Shown: positions 20,450-31,034, numbered from the stretch's first letter. The stretch is DNA of 64,000 bases from Candidatus Methanimicrococcus labiotermitis (GCA_009784005.1 WRCE01000001.1:1-64000); one strand, 5' to 3'. Notes: generated by a model not told the origin, from the letters alone. Program-made: numbers and translations.

Positions 20450-21257
20450 AATTATAATCCTCCAAAATTATCAAAACAACGTTTTGAATACTTTTACAAT
20501 AATTTATAATTAATCACACATAACTAAAAGGTAAGAACGCGCACAAGAAAGACAAGAAATTGATTTCCTGCATGCATGGTAATCTATACCTATCAGCAAA
20601 AAGGTAAAGTGTTCAGCCTATTTATAAATCTTTCAGTATAATGGGCGGGGAAACGAAGCGCCGCCCACATCCGTTTTTTGAAATAATCATTACGCCGAAA
20701 AATCCGTAAAAAATGTCAACGAATAACGAATGTTATTCACAAAAACGAAGTTTATATCGACAATTGACTATGGAAAAAATGAAGTGCGCGGAAACAGGGC
20801 AAAATAATGAAAAAAAATCAAAAAAAATCAAAAAAAAAGCGTCAAAAATGAACAAAAAGAATCAAAACTAATCAAAAACAATCAAAAATTCAAAAATTTT
20901 TTCAGCATCAGCTGAACTCTTTTCCGCGCCCGCCCTCTGAAAATTTCAGTTATCTGTTTTCCAAAAACCATATTAAAAATAATTTTTTCCCGTCAAGAAA
21001 AAATGTGAAAATTAAATTGTGCCGCACCATACAAAACGCCCGCCCGCTTTCGCTTTACATCTTGCCTGTCCGCCTGCGTCCGCCCGCTCTTTTGGCGGCC
21101 TGCGTTCGGTCGCGCGCCCGCCCGCCCGTCTGCCTGCCCGTAGGCCTGCCCGTCTGTCCATCCGTTTTCGTTTTGTCGCTTATCTGTCCGCCTGCTCATC
21201 TGCCCGCCTGCTCATCTGCCTGCCTGCTTGCCTGTCTGCCTCTGTCCTGCCCTTGAT

Positions 21258-21366
21258 TGCCCTTGCCACCTGCAATCTGCCACCTGCAATCTGCCACCTG
21301 CAATCTGCCACCTGCAATCTGCCACCTGCAATCTGCCACCTGCAATCTGCCACCTGCAATCTGCCA
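21258..21366. repeat. 14-bp tandem repeat (CACCTGCAATCTGC), about 8 copies
   Basis: Read directly. Confidence 0.97.
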
Positions 21367-21389
21367 CTGCCAACAGCACTTTCCACATT

Positions 21390-21434
21390 CATCTGCTTTT
21401 TTTTGTAACAGCCGTTCGCTTCGCGAACGTGGCA
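21390..21434 (-). repeat. Dispersed element A, copy 1 (45 bp, contains palindrome CGTTCGC-TTC/GAA-GCGAACG)
   Basis: Reverse complement near-identical to copies at 22809 and 23140. Confidence 0.9.
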
Positions 21435-21811
21435 CAGCTACCGCCACTGCTGCCACCGCTCCTCCTCTGTCCATCTTTGCTTATCCTTGCTTGCTTCTGC
21501 CTGCTCGCCTACTCACCTGCCTGCCTGCTTGCCTGTTCGCTCGCCTGCCTGCCTGCTTGCCTGTTCGCTCGCCTGCCTTCTCACCTGCACCCGCTCACTC
21601 ACACTTGCGTATCCTGCCGCACACTCGTACAGACCGCTGAAAAATCGAATTCGCCGACCAAAAAATTATGCCGTCGCGGGTATCAAAATCAATCAAAATC
21701 AATCAAAATCAATCAAAATCAATCAAAATCGTCCCGTCCGGATTCGAACGGATTTTAGATCGTATCGTTTTTAAAAAATAAAAGATGAGAAACGGTTGTT
21801 TCTCATTTTCA

Positions 21812-22375
21812 TTACATCGGAAGCTTGTAACCGTTTTCGTTCAACACGATGGCGATTGCCGCATAAAACGCGGACACGCCCAAAACGAAGGCACAGACGC
21901 CGGCGGCAAGACCGATTGCGGGCACCGCGACAAAGTGGGACGCGGCGGTGACGAAGAATGTCAAAACCAAAAGGGCGAAAATGACAATCAGAGCTTTGAC
22001 ACCCATCTTCAGTGTACCGAAGAACAGGCCCAGACCAAGGATACCCCAGAGAACAAGGTAGAGGCCAAGCGACAAATCACTCGCAGCCGCGGCGCCGAAC
22101 GGCGCGATTAAGATGTAGGCGAAACTGAGCCAAAAGGCGCCGAAGCACGTAAAAGCAACGGTTTCAAACGTGTTTCCTTTTTTCCATGCAAGCATTCCGG
22201 CAAGCATTTGAACCAAACCGCCGACAAAAATCGCCATCGCGATCACAGCCAAATTCTCGCCAAAAATTCCCATATTGTAAAAACTCAGCAACAGCGTTGC
22301 AAGCGAAAATCCTGTCAATCCGAGAGCGCCCGGATTACCGGTCGTGTCCGCAATTTTTATAGTTTGTTCATTCAT
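21812..22375 (-). CDS. GPR1/FUN34/YaaH (acetate uptake) family transporter, copy 2
   Basis: TGNPGALGLTGFSLATLLLSFYNMG; FETVAFTCFGAFWLSFAYIL. Confidence 0.9.
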   Translation of the reverse strand: MNEQTIKIADTTGNPGALGLTGFSLATLLLSFYNMGIFGENLAVIAMAIFVGGLVQMLAGMLAWKKGNTFETVAFTCFGAFWLSFAYILIAPFGAAAASDLSLGLYLVLWGILGLGLFFGTLKMGVKALIVIFALLVLTFFVTAASHFVAVPAIGLAAGVCAFVLGVSAFYAAIAIVLNENGYKLPM

Positions 22376-22808
22376 ATATTTAACCTTTCATTTTTTATAT
22401 AATTGTTAAAATACAATAGCCTGTCTGCCTACTCCGACAGACGGTTCCTGTGGAAACGAATTCACCCTTTAAAAGCCTTTTCGCCCGTCAAATTTTTGAA
22501 AACAAATAGTGAGAGAGGTCCTATTTTTAAAAACGGCAGCAGAAGTTATCGGTATCGGGTTCATTGATTGACGTGAAAAAGGAGCGAATGCCATTTTTAT
22601 AATCGACAGACAACAAAAAATGTAGAGGAGAGTGGGAAAACAGAGGAAGAGGAAACAGAGGAAGAGGAAACAGAGGAAGGAAAAGCAAGGAGCGGCAGAA
22701 AAAACCGGCAGCAAATATAGACAACAATACAGGTAGCGCAAACGGCAGCAGTGGCGGTGGCAGCAGTGGCGGTGGCAGTAGTGGCGGTAGCAGCAGTAGC
22801 GGTAGCAG

Positions 22809-22853
22809 TGCCACGTTCGCGAAGCGAACGGCTGTTACAAAAAAAAGCAGATG
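22809..22853 (+). repeat. Dispersed element A, copy 2
   Basis: TGCCACGTTCGCGAAGCGAACGGCTGTTACAAAAAAAAGCAGATG. Confidence 0.93.
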
Positions 22854-22927
22854 CATGTACAAAAGAAAAAAGAAAAAAGAAGCTTGGTTTTTTCTGCTTG
22901 GTTTTTTCAAAAAAATACTGTTTGCAA

Positions 22928-23009
22928 TTTCTCGTTATATTTTTAGCAGAAAGCTCCATTTTCGGATTTGAGCGCTGCTTCGCATCGCCCAAATCCGAAA
23001 ATGGAGGTC
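22928..23009 (+). repeat. Dispersed element B, copy 1: 17-bp perfect stem with 19-nt loop
   Basis: CTCCATTTTCGGATTTG (22954-22970) / CAAATCCGAAAATGGAG (22990-23006); homologous to 57801-57880. Confidence 0.9.
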
Positions 23010-23139
23010 GGCTTGTGTGGTTTTTTGTTTTTATTGATTCAAGGCGTTCGTTTTCACTCAGATGCAAAGCTACTCGTTTTCATTGAGTCAGCAGCAGTGG
23101 CGGTAGCAGCAATGGCGGTAGCAGCAGTGGCGGTGGCAG

Positions 23140-23184
23140 TGCCCCGTTCGCGAAGCGAACGGCTGTTACAAAAAAAAGCTGATG
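23140..23184 (+). repeat. Dispersed element A, copy 3
   Basis: TGCCCCGTTCGCGAAGCGAACGGCTGTTACAAAAAAAAGCTGATG. Confidence 0.93.
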
Positions 23185-23382
23185 CATATAGAAAGTGCTA
23201 TAAGGTAGCAATACAGGCGGCAAATACAGACAACAAAGCAAAGGAAGAGAAAACAAAAGAAGAGAAAACAAAAGAAGAGAAAACAAAAGAAGAAAAAAAC
23301 AAGAAGAGAAACAAAGTCAATAAAAAAAAATGGCAAGAGAATGAGAGGAAACTCTTGCCAAATGTTTTTTTTAGTTTGATGC

Positions 23383-24774
23383 TTAAAGGGCGTAGTTTTC
23401 CTTGAACTGGAAAACAGCGACTTCTGCATTGTATTTTTCCAAGCACTGGTCGACGAATTTGGCTTTCTCAGCGGGGAGTGCTGCCAAGTCCTTCTTAACT
23501 GCATTGAGGGCATTCTGTTCGAATTTGGTAAGAACGAGTTTGCCGCCCTTGACACCTTCGTCGAGGATTGCGCAGCAGGTTTCTGCGGCTGCCTTGGAAC
23601 GGAGGTATGTGTCGTTGCCGTTCTTTGCGATTGCTTCGCCGACGCGGAATGCGTTGTCGTATGCAAGCACATAGCCCTGGGGGTCTCTGTATTTGTCAGA
23701 GAGGGTGAGGAGGTCACGGAGTAATTTCTCGTTGCCTGTTCTCAGTGCGGTGTTCATCAATGCACAGTCGTATGCAAGGGATTCGACCCAGCACTGGACG
23801 GTTGTACCACCGAATTCGCCGTGGTATTCGACGGATTCGTTGGACCACATGTCACAAACCTGCATTGTCAAGTTGCCCATGATGTCGGAGTGAGCACAGG
23901 TGGAGGATTTACCTTCTTGTGTGATCGGGATACCGGCAATGGATTTGATGATTGAGTTTTCGTAACCGCAGTCTTTACCCGGGCCGGTTGCGCCGGATTC
24001 GTATGCTGCAAGGGTTCTTGCGGCGGAGATACAGCGGGCAACGATGGCTGTTGTGTGGGCGAGGTTCTTGTCGAGGAGACCGCCGGCAATGAACATTGCG
24101 GTGTTGGCCTGGGCACAGTCTGTGTCACCGGCTGCAACGATTTTGTTCTTCTTGGCGATGTTGACGATGTTCTGCCAAACGAATTCCATGTCGCTTGTAC
24201 CGAGGACACCGATACCGAAGAGGATACCTGCTGTGTCGTCACGGATGATTGCGTAGTCGAAGACTTCCTTGCCGCCCATTGTTTCAATGGACAAAAGGTC
24301 AGCGCCCTGTGCGGCACACTGGTCAAAGGCTTCGAGCATGGTGTCGTTCTTCTTTCCGCGGAGGGCGAGGAGGTCTCTGTCTTCACGGATGTCACCGATT
24401 GTGTGTCTGAGAGCACATTTCACGCCGTATTCTTCGTGGAATTCTTCCATGATGGTTTTCTGTGCGTGTGCAACAGCTGCGCCCCAGGAGGGGTTGTTGG
24501 ACATCTGCTGAACGTGCTCGGATTCCAAACAGACAGCGGGGGCACCGATCTGGACGATTCTGCCCATTGCGTCTCTTGTAATTCTTTCGTATTCTTTAAC
24601 GAGTGCTTCTTTGGAAACACCGGCCTGCGGTCTGGGAGCGTAGTTCAATTCGGGAATTGTGAGTCCTGCGCCGATTTCGAGGCCTAAACCTGCTTTAACC
24701 GGGAATTTTGCTCTGCCGAAGGTCATTTCATCTGCATTTGCATATGCCATCTTTGTGTATCTGGTAACTGTCAT
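23383..24774 (-). CDS. mtaB: Methanol:corrinoid methyltransferase MtaB
   Basis: Full-length MtaB-like protein (MAYANADEMTFGRAKFPVKAGLGLEIGAGLTIPELNYAPRPQAG...); directly downstream of corrinoid protein gene. Confidence 0.95.
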   Translation of the reverse strand: MTVTRYTKMAYANADEMTFGRAKFPVKAGLGLEIGAGLTIPELNYAPRPQAGVSKEALVKEYERITRDAMGRIVQIGAPAVCLESEHVQQMSNNPSWGAAVAHAQKTIMEEFHEEYGVKCALRHTIGDIREDRDLLALRGKKNDTMLEAFDQCAAQGADLLSIETMGGKEVFDYAIIRDDTAGILFGIGVLGTSDMEFVWQNIVNIAKKNKIVAAGDTDCAQANTAMFIAGGLLDKNLAHTTAIVARCISAARTLAAYESGATGPGKDCGYENSIIKSIAGIPITQEGKSSTCAHSDIMGNLTMQVCDMWSNESVEYHGEFGGTTVQCWVESLAYDCALMNTALRTGNEKLLRDLLTLSDKYRDPQGYVLAYDNAFRVGEAIAKNGNDTYLRSKAAAETCCAILDEGVKGGKLVLTKFEQNALNAVKKDLAALPAEKAKFVDQCLEKYNAEVAVFQFKENYAL

Positions 24775-24786
24775 TTTGCTGCCTCC

Positions 24787-25563
24787 TTAGTGGGTGTGGA
24801 ATTCATTTCTCAGCTTTGCAATGTCTGCGCCGTTCTTCAAAATGAAGTTCGCGAATTTCGGAGCGACTGCTGCGTCTTCACCGTAAACACCGAGGCTGTA
24901 GGTCTCAACGAAGTCCTGGTTAACAGCGCCGCCGCCACATGCGAACGGAACTTTGATGCCTTTTTCGATGAGTTTGTCGTTGACTTCCTTGAATGCGTAC
25001 ATTGTGGTGGTCATCAAAGCTGTACCTGTCACCATGACGGGTTTGTTTTTGACGACTGCGTCAACAACTTCGTTAACCGGAACGTCACGGCCAAGGTCGA
25101 CAACTTCAAATCCGTCTGCTCTGAGGAGAGCGGCGACGATTGTCTTGCCGATGTCGTGAACGTCGCCTTCTGCAACGTGGCAAACGACAAGTCCCTTTGC
25201 TTTCGGAGCTGTGGTGGACTTGGATTTACAGTAGTCTATACCTTCGAGCATGGCGTCAGCTGACATCATGACGTTGGGGAGGAAAATGATACCCTGGTCA
25301 TATAAGTTGGAGACAACGGCCATTCCGGGGAGGAGGGCTTCGTCGATTAATTTGATCGGGTCTTTGCCGGCTTTAATGCAGCCGTCGAGTGCTGCAATGA
25401 CATCGTCTTCTTCACCTTCGTAAATTGCGACGGCCACTGCTTTATAGAGTTCATCTTTCGGATAAAGTTGCTTTGCTGCTTCGTCCGGGGTCACGGCTTT
25501 TTCCATGGCCACATTATATCTTGTAAGAATTGCTGTAATATCTTCTTTCTTCAAGTCTAACAT
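24787..25563 (-). CDS. mtaC: Methanol corrinoid protein MtaC
   Basis: Cobalamin-binding motif VAEGDVHDIGKTIVAALLRADGFEVVDLGRDVP; adjacent to mtaB. Confidence 0.95.
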   Translation of the reverse strand: MLDLKKEDITAILTRYNVAMEKAVTPDEAAKQLYPKDELYKAVAVAIYEGEEDDVIAALDGCIKAGKDPIKLIDEALLPGMAVVSNLYDQGIIFLPNVMMSADAMLEGIDYCKSKSTTAPKAKGLVVCHVAEGDVHDIGKTIVAALLRADGFEVVDLGRDVPVNEVVDAVVKNKPVMVTGTALMTTTMYAFKEVNDKLIEKGIKVPFACGGGAVNQDFVETYSLGVYGEDAAVAPKFANFILKNGADIAKLRNEFHTH

Positions 25564-25617
25564 ATTAGATTCTCCGTTTCGATCTGTAATTTAAAGGAGA
25601 TGTAAAACAACCGTTTA

Positions 25618-25670
25618 TTTTGCGTTAACAAACATTTTGTGTTAACAAACGTTTTGTGTTAACAAACATT
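25618..25670. repeat. About 17-bp repeat x3 containing GTTAAC (TTTTGTGTTAACAAAC) in the mtaC leader
   Basis: Read directly 55-110 bp upstream of mtaC ATG. Confidence 0.8.
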
Positions 25671-25872
25671 TTCCTCGAACTGCATAACGTTTTAAAGGCT
25701 TTTCAACACACACACGAAACTTTCCTTTGAAACCACACATTTTTTTCAAAATACACAAACTTTTCGAGAAATTAATTATCGTTATTTTGATCAATCAGGC
25801 TCAAAAATTTTGAACAGTCATGATTTTTTTTTAACGAGTTGTCTTATTCCATCTCCTCAGTCACGAACCATA

Positions 25873-25906
25873 CGTGTATAAAGACACAAAAGGATATTTG
25901 CGTCTT
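25873..25906 (-). promoter_or_regulatory. Candidate mtaCB promoter: TATA-like CTTTATAC with abutting dyad AAGACGCAAA-N6-TTTGTGTCTT
   Basis: 10-bp arms with one mismatch at 25881-25906 next to TATA-like element, about 310 bp upstream of mtaC. Confidence 0.45.
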
Positions 25907-26585
25907 TCACAAGTACCCTATTCGTCAAATGTCTATATACATTAACCCCCTCTTTTTTTTTTGAATCGAATTTTCTCCGAATCAAATGAAATAAGAAAAG
26001 CAAAACAAATTTATTTGAAACTAAGCCAACCAAATTTCATTTTAAATTTTATTATGTTCAATGCCTGATTGATTTCAAAATTGCCGGAAAATAAAAAAAA
26101 GAGACGACGAACAAAATTTTGATAGCTTGAATGAATAAGGAATTATTGTCGCAATAATTTTGATTCAAACATAACTAAAATTAGTGACCAATTATAACAA
26201 GAGGAAAAAAACAGATAAATGACAAAAAGGGATGCCGAGGGTTAGATATTTATATCCGGGTACAGCGGCGTTTGATTCCAAACAGGCAAAAATGTAACCG
26301 GGATATAAATTAGAAACAAATTATAAATTAGTAAGCAACTTATAATAGAATGGCAAAATGAGAAAAATCTGACAATCAGATACTTACAGTCGCTCGCCTA
26401 ATAATTATATATCATTCAATTGTATATATCATAATTGCATATTTTCGATTATGTACCTTAGAATTGCATATCTTTTATCGTAAACAATGTGTAAATTGAA
26501 TAATAAAACCACAGTATATATTATAGGTGTATGAGAGAAAGGCAGAAATTTTGGCAATAAATTATCCCAATAACGAATTAGTTCC

Positions 26586-26721
26586 AGAACAGATTGTTTC
26601 TGCAACGGATTGTTGCAACAACAGATTGTTGCAACAGCAAATTGTTTCAACAACAAATTGTTGCAACAACAGATTGTTTCAACAACAGATTGTTGCAACA
26701 ACAGATTGTTTCAACAATAAA
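26586..26721. repeat. Array of near-palindromic 15-18 bp repeats (ATTGTTGCAACAAC)
   Basis: About eight units, several containing the perfect palindrome TTGTTGCAACAA. Confidence 0.9.
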
Positions 26722-26866
26722 TTCATCCCGCTGTGAAACAAGCTAAAATAAAGCGGATAAAGAATAAAGCGGAAAAAATAAAGCAGAAAAGAATAGATCG
26801 GAAAAGAACAAAGCGAAAAAGAACAAAGCGAAAAAGAATAGAGTAGAAAGAAATAAAACGGAAAAA

Positions 26867-28372
26867 TTAAATTCCTTTTCCGATTTCACTCTTTCTGAGC
26901 CAGTCAATATCCGACTGATAAAGCTCTCTTAAATCTTTCAAACCGAGTTTCAGCATCGCGACGCGGCTGACGCCAAGACCCCACGCCAAAACGGGTTCCG
27001 TGATTCCGAGAGGTGCGGTCACTTCTTTTCTGAAGATGCCGGCGCCGCCGAGTTCGACCCATCCCAAACCGTCAACCCAAACCTCGGGCTCAACGCTCGG
27101 TTCCGTGTACGGGAAATAGCCCGGGCGGAAACGGACTTCTTCAAAACCCATCCGGCTGTAAAACTCTTTCAGGCAGCCGAGAAGATTGGCAAAGCTCATG
27201 TCCTTGTCCATGACAATGCCTTCCAGCTGCTCAAATTCAGGCGTGTGCGTCGGGTCAATGGTCTCGCGGCGGTAAGCGCGGTCAATACAAAAAGCCTTCA
27301 CCGGCCCTGTCGGATTGTCCGCCAAATATTTGATGGTCACTGAAGTTGTGTGCGTTCGAAGAACATTTTTTTCCGATATTTCCGAACTCCAAATGCCGCC
27401 CCAACCGACAGACCCCGTGTCACCGCCGTTTTCATGAACATTGCGAATTTTATCCGCGTATTTTTCAGGCAGCTCAGAGCGTGTGTCCAAATGGAAAGTG
27501 TCTTGCATTTCTCTGGCGGGATGGTCCTGCGGCTGGAAAAGCGCATCGAAATTCCAAAAAGAAGATTGAACGATATCGCCTTTGATTTCAGAAAAACCCA
27601 TTTCCAAAAAGATTTGGCGCATCCGGTCTATCAAACGCTGATACGGGTGAATTTTGGCGCCGTAAATCGGCCGCGCGGGTTTTTGAACTTTGTAAGGGCG
27701 GTAGTACTTATTTTCCCAATCGCCGCTTTGCAAAAGCTCGGGCGTGATTTGGGTGATTTCTTCAGCAATCGTAATGCCTTTGGCAGCATAAGACTCACCG
27801 GCGGCGGTAATCATGATTTTGCGTTCTGTGTACTCTTCTTTTTCCAAGAGCTTTCGCTTAATCAAATCGGAAATAACATTATCGGAAGCAACTTCAGCCG
27901 GCAATTCAAAAACAGGGTCAAACGTGTTGTTTTCCAGCGCGTTTTCGTAAAGGTCGCTGAGAATTTTTTCATCGCGCCCCTTCGGCGCGTCGCCGGCCGG
28001 GATTAAAACGCCGTCTTCGATTTTCGCCCATTTCTTTTTCAGCAGCCAGCCGGTCGCGATACCGACGATGTGAGGCGGGAATGTTTTTCGAATGTGTTCA
28101 AGAGACGTTGCGTCTTTGATGCTGTTGATAATTTGCCTCTCCGGCAAACCGTCTTCAGCGTATTGTTTTCCTTCGCCCGATAAACCGTAAAGTTCAAAAG
28201 ACTCTTCAATGACTTTCGCCAAGCCCTTTTCTTCCAATAAAAAGGCGGCCTGTAAGGATGCGTCGCCGTTTAAATCCGAGATTTCGATAATCTCTTTCAA
28301 TCCGGCCGTTTCGAGCTCATTCAAAGCCAAAAGAACCTTTTTTTCATTATTCGTTAAATTGTAATCCGTCAT
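26867..28372 (-). CDS. pheS: Phenylalanyl-tRNA synthetase alpha subunit
   Basis: Class II motifs: [80 protein letters not shown]. Confidence 0.97.
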   Translation of the reverse strand: MTDYNLTNNEKKVLLALNELETAGLKEIIEISDLNGDASLQAAFLLEEKGLAKVIEESFELYGLSGEGKQYAEDGLPERQIINSIKDATSLEHIRKTFPPHIVGIATGWLLKKKWAKIEDGVLIPAGDAPKGRDEKILSDLYENALENNTFDPVFELPAEVASDNVISDLIKRKLLEKEEYTERKIMITAAGESYAAKGITIAEEITQITPELLQSGDWENKYYRPYKVQKPARPIYGAKIHPYQRLIDRMRQIFLEMGFSEIKGDIVQSSFWNFDALFQPQDHPAREMQDTFHLDTRSELPEKYADKIRNVHENGGDTGSVGWGGIWSSEISEKNVLRTHTTSVTIKYLADNPTGPVKAFCIDRAYRRETIDPTHTPEFEQLEGIVMDKDMSFANLLGCLKEFYSRMGFEEVRFRPGYFPYTEPSVEPEVWVDGLGWVELGGAGIFRKEVTAPLGITEPVLAWGLGVSRVAMLKLGLKDLRELYQSDIDWLRKSEIGKGI

Positions 28373-28506
28373 TTCAAAACACCAAAAAACGAGCTGAAAC
28401 GCCCATCGTCAATTTTACCTGTTAGAATGGAATTCATCTTTTATATTTCCTCTGTTTTGAACATTTCCGCTGTTTTGAATAATTCCTCTTTGAATTCCCT
28501 GTTCAT

Positions 28507-28580
28507 TTTTCATTTGCGCCGTTCAATTGCGCCGTTCAATTGCGCCGTTCAATTGCGCCGTCCAATTGCGCTGTTCATTT
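28507..28580. repeat. 13-bp tandem repeat (TGCGCCGTTCAAT)
   Basis: Five consecutive units. Confidence 0.93.
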
Positions 28581-29960
28581 GCGCCGGTAATCGATACCGA
28601 AAAGAGGTAATTTATCGTAAGCTTCTTCCCGTTTCTTTTGATGATCAATCAAAAAGGCTTCCATTTTGCCGGCCGCTTTCTTTTTACATTCGCCGCACAA
28701 AATGTTCCCGCTTGAACAATCCACCCTGATCTGAAGCAATTCTTCATCGTCATCCGCCAAATGGAAGAAATATAATTCATAAACGGAACACTTGTCAAAG
28801 TCGCCGCCGTTTTTTCGCTGCTCTTCCGCCGATTCACAGCCCCCGGTCTTTGCTTTCATGATTTTCTTGACCGCCGATTTCGGGTCCTCGGAAAGCGCGA
28901 TGTTGCTGTCAGGAATGCTGCTGGACATTTTGCCGCCCGTCAGCCCGCTCATAAAGCGGTGGTAAGTAGAAGCAGGCATGATAAACGCGTAACCGCCGTG
29001 AGCAAGCTCCGCATTTTTGACGATTTCTTCCAATTCGTTTTCACTGATGTCGCCGAAAATATCAAGATGCTCTTTTGAAAGTTTTGTTAAAACGCCGGCG
29101 CCGCCGACTCCGCTGCCGGTTCCGCCGCCACCGCCGCCGACCCCGCCGCCGAATACGCCGCGAATATTTTGTTCAATCGTTTTTAATGCCCCTTCCGGCG
29201 CTCCTTTTCCGCGAACGCTCCAATAAGGGAGGCCTGTCTTTTGGTCGGCGCGGCGCTCGATGAGGAACATGTTCATTTTGGAAGCGACGTCGCGCGTCAG
29301 GCGGATGTGGGGGTCTTGGTCGGCGCCGACCGGAACGACAACGGGGACCGGGCCTTCATAAACCGAAAGCTGGGAGTGCAAAATGTCGGCGCCCTGCGTC
29401 AAAACGCTGATCATATGCGCCAAATGCGTCTCGCCTGAAAAACCGTAAATGGCAGCCATGTCTGAAAAATTGACTTTCGTTCCGATTTCAAAGGCCAAAT
29501 CCTTCACCGGCTGGCATTCCGATTGGAAATAAAGGCGGGCGTTTTCCGGCTGAAGCCCGAGCGCGATAAGACTTATTATATATTCTTCAACGCCGATTCG
29601 TTTACACTCTTCCCATGTTAATTCGCGAACGGCGTGCGCTTCGCGGTCAGCCATCCCGACAACCGCGACCGCTCCTTGCTGTTGGTACCAAACAATTTGG
29701 TCCATCACCATTTTGTGACCGAAATGAGCCTTGCCTGTCGGCATAAATCCGTCAAGAACGACAAAAGGCTGACGGCGTTTCATCGCGTCCGTAATCTTTT
29801 CATAGCCGCGGTGGCCGAAAATGAGCCCTCGCCTCATATATTTGTGCGGGCAGGGAATCTCGTCCAGCACATCGGAAAACGGAGAAATGCCAAACTCTTC
29901 AAACAGTTTTGAATAATCGCTGATTTCAGACGACTTCCACGGGTCCAGTTTTTGCGCCAT
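28575..29960 (-). CDS. trpS: Tryptophanyl-tRNA synthetase with glycine-rich insert
   Basis: [48 protein letters not shown]. Confidence 0.95.
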   Translation of the reverse strand: MAQKLDPWKSSEISDYSKLFEEFGISPFSDVLDEIPCPHKYMRRGLIFGHRGYEKITDAMKRRQPFVVLDGFMPTGKAHFGHKMVMDQIVWYQQQGAVAVVGMADREAHAVRELTWEECKRIGVEEYIISLIALGLQPENARLYFQSECQPVKDLAFEIGTKVNFSDMAAIYGFSGETHLAHMISVLTQGADILHSQLSVYEGPVPVVVPVGADQDPHIRLTRDVASKMNMFLIERRADQKTGLPYWSVRGKGAPEGALKTIEQNIRGVFGGGVGGGGGGTGSGVGGAGVLTKLSKEHLDIFGDISENELEEIVKNAELAHGGYAFIMPASTYHRFMSGLTGGKMSSSIPDSNIALSEDPKSAVKKIMKAKTGGCESAEEQRKNGGDFDKCSVYELYFFHLADDDEELLQIRVDCSSGNILCGECKKKAAGKMEAFLIDHQKKREEAYDKLPLFGIDYRRK

Positions 29961-30127
29961 AAAGAATCACTGACATACTAATAACAAATAATAAAAGATA
30001 ATAAAAGAATTTGATAAGTCATTGAAATTAAGAGGTTAAAAAATTTAATTTTTGATTTCTCTTGAATCATTATTCTCATTCTTATTTATTTCTGTTTCTG
30101 TATTTTTTGAAGACGGCAGAAACAAAA

Positions 30128-30285
30128 GGGGAGAATAGAAGCAAAAGGAGAAGCATAGAAGCAAAAGAAGAGCAAAGAAGCAAAAAGAGGAGCAAAGAAG
30201 CAAAAGAAGAACAAAGAAGCAAAAGAAGAGCAAAGAAACAAAAGAAGAGCAAAGAAACAAAAAGAGAATAAAAGAAACAAAAAGG
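30128..30285. repeat. Purine-rich tandem repeat (AGAAGCAAAAGAAGAGCAA variants)
   Basis: Read directly. Confidence 0.88.
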
Positions 30286-30294
30286 GTTAATCAA

Positions 30295-30369
30295 TAGCGA
30301 GGGATGGATTCGAACCATCGGTCTACGGGTTATGAGCCCGTCGGGATCTCCTGGCTACCCCACCTCGCT
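30295..30369 (-). tRNA. Initiator tRNA-Met(CAT)
   Basis: AGCGAGGTGGGGTAGCCAGGAGATCCCGACGGGCTCATAACCCGTAGACCGATGGTTCGAATCCATCCCTCGCT; GGG/CCC pairs in anticodon stem are the initiator hallmark. Confidence 0.93.
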
Positions 30370-30575
30370 TCTTGAAAACAAAATCGGCTTAAAACCGTTT
30401 CAATTGAATCGGTCATTAGAAAGCAGGTTAACAAATGATTTCTTTTATTTATAGCTTTAGGTTGAAAGCGAAGCCTTAAGAAATAAATCTTTAAATATTG
30501 TAATGAAGTGTTATAGGGTACGCGAAAATTATTATTTGAACTGACTCATGATTATTTTACTTATCAGGTGAATCA

Positions 30576-31034
30576 ATGCCACACAGATGTACAAAATGCG
30601 GTTCGGTTTTTGGTGACGGCGACTCTGTCATATTGACCGGCTGTCCGGAATGCAAATGGAATAAATTCTTTTATGTCAGAAACGAAGAGGCCGGCACCGG
30701 CGCGGCCATGACCGAGATTGTCACGGAAGAAAAACCCGATAGCTGGAACATTGAAGAACGGGTCAAAGAAAAAGAAGTCAAATCCATTGACAGCGTTTTG
30801 GAAGACATAGACCGCGCCTTAGAGTCTGATGAGGTCAATAAAAAAGACTTGGACACCGACCGTGTCGACTCCATTCGTATTTTGGACACAGGCTCCTATG
30901 AACTCAATTTGTGTTCCATTATGAACAAAGAAGAAATCGTTGTCGGCATCAAAGAAGAAGGACAATACGCCATTGACTTGCCCACGATTCTTCAGCAGTC
31001 CAACAAGTCGTCGTCAAAGAAGAAAAAGAAATGA
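30576..31034 (+). CDS. Archaeal Zn-ribbon protein (OapC/DUF2072-like)
   Basis: N-terminal HRCTKCGSVFGDGDSVILTGCPECKWNKFFYV and conserved C-terminal SYELNLCSIMNKEEIVVGIKEEGQYAIDLPTIL. Confidence 0.8.
   Translation: MPHRCTKCGSVFGDGDSVILTGCPECKWNKFFYVRNEEAGTGAAMTEIVTEEKPDSWNIEERVKEKEVKSIDSVLEDIDRALESDEVNKKDLDTDRVDSIRILDTGSYELNLCSIMNKEEIVVGIKEEGQYAIDLPTILQQSNKSSSKKKKK

Noticed and set aside
21019-21758. Overlapping plus-strand ORFs through the CACCTGCAATCTGC repeats
   Set aside because: Low-complexity translation of a tandem repeat, open in several frames, no start context; not a gene.
24055-24687. 210-aa plus-strand ORF opposite mtaB (and similar antisense ORFs opposite mrpD, mrpA, uvrD-like and tgtA genes)
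   Set aside because: Antisense shadow of a well-conserved gene with biased codon usage; no motif or start signal.
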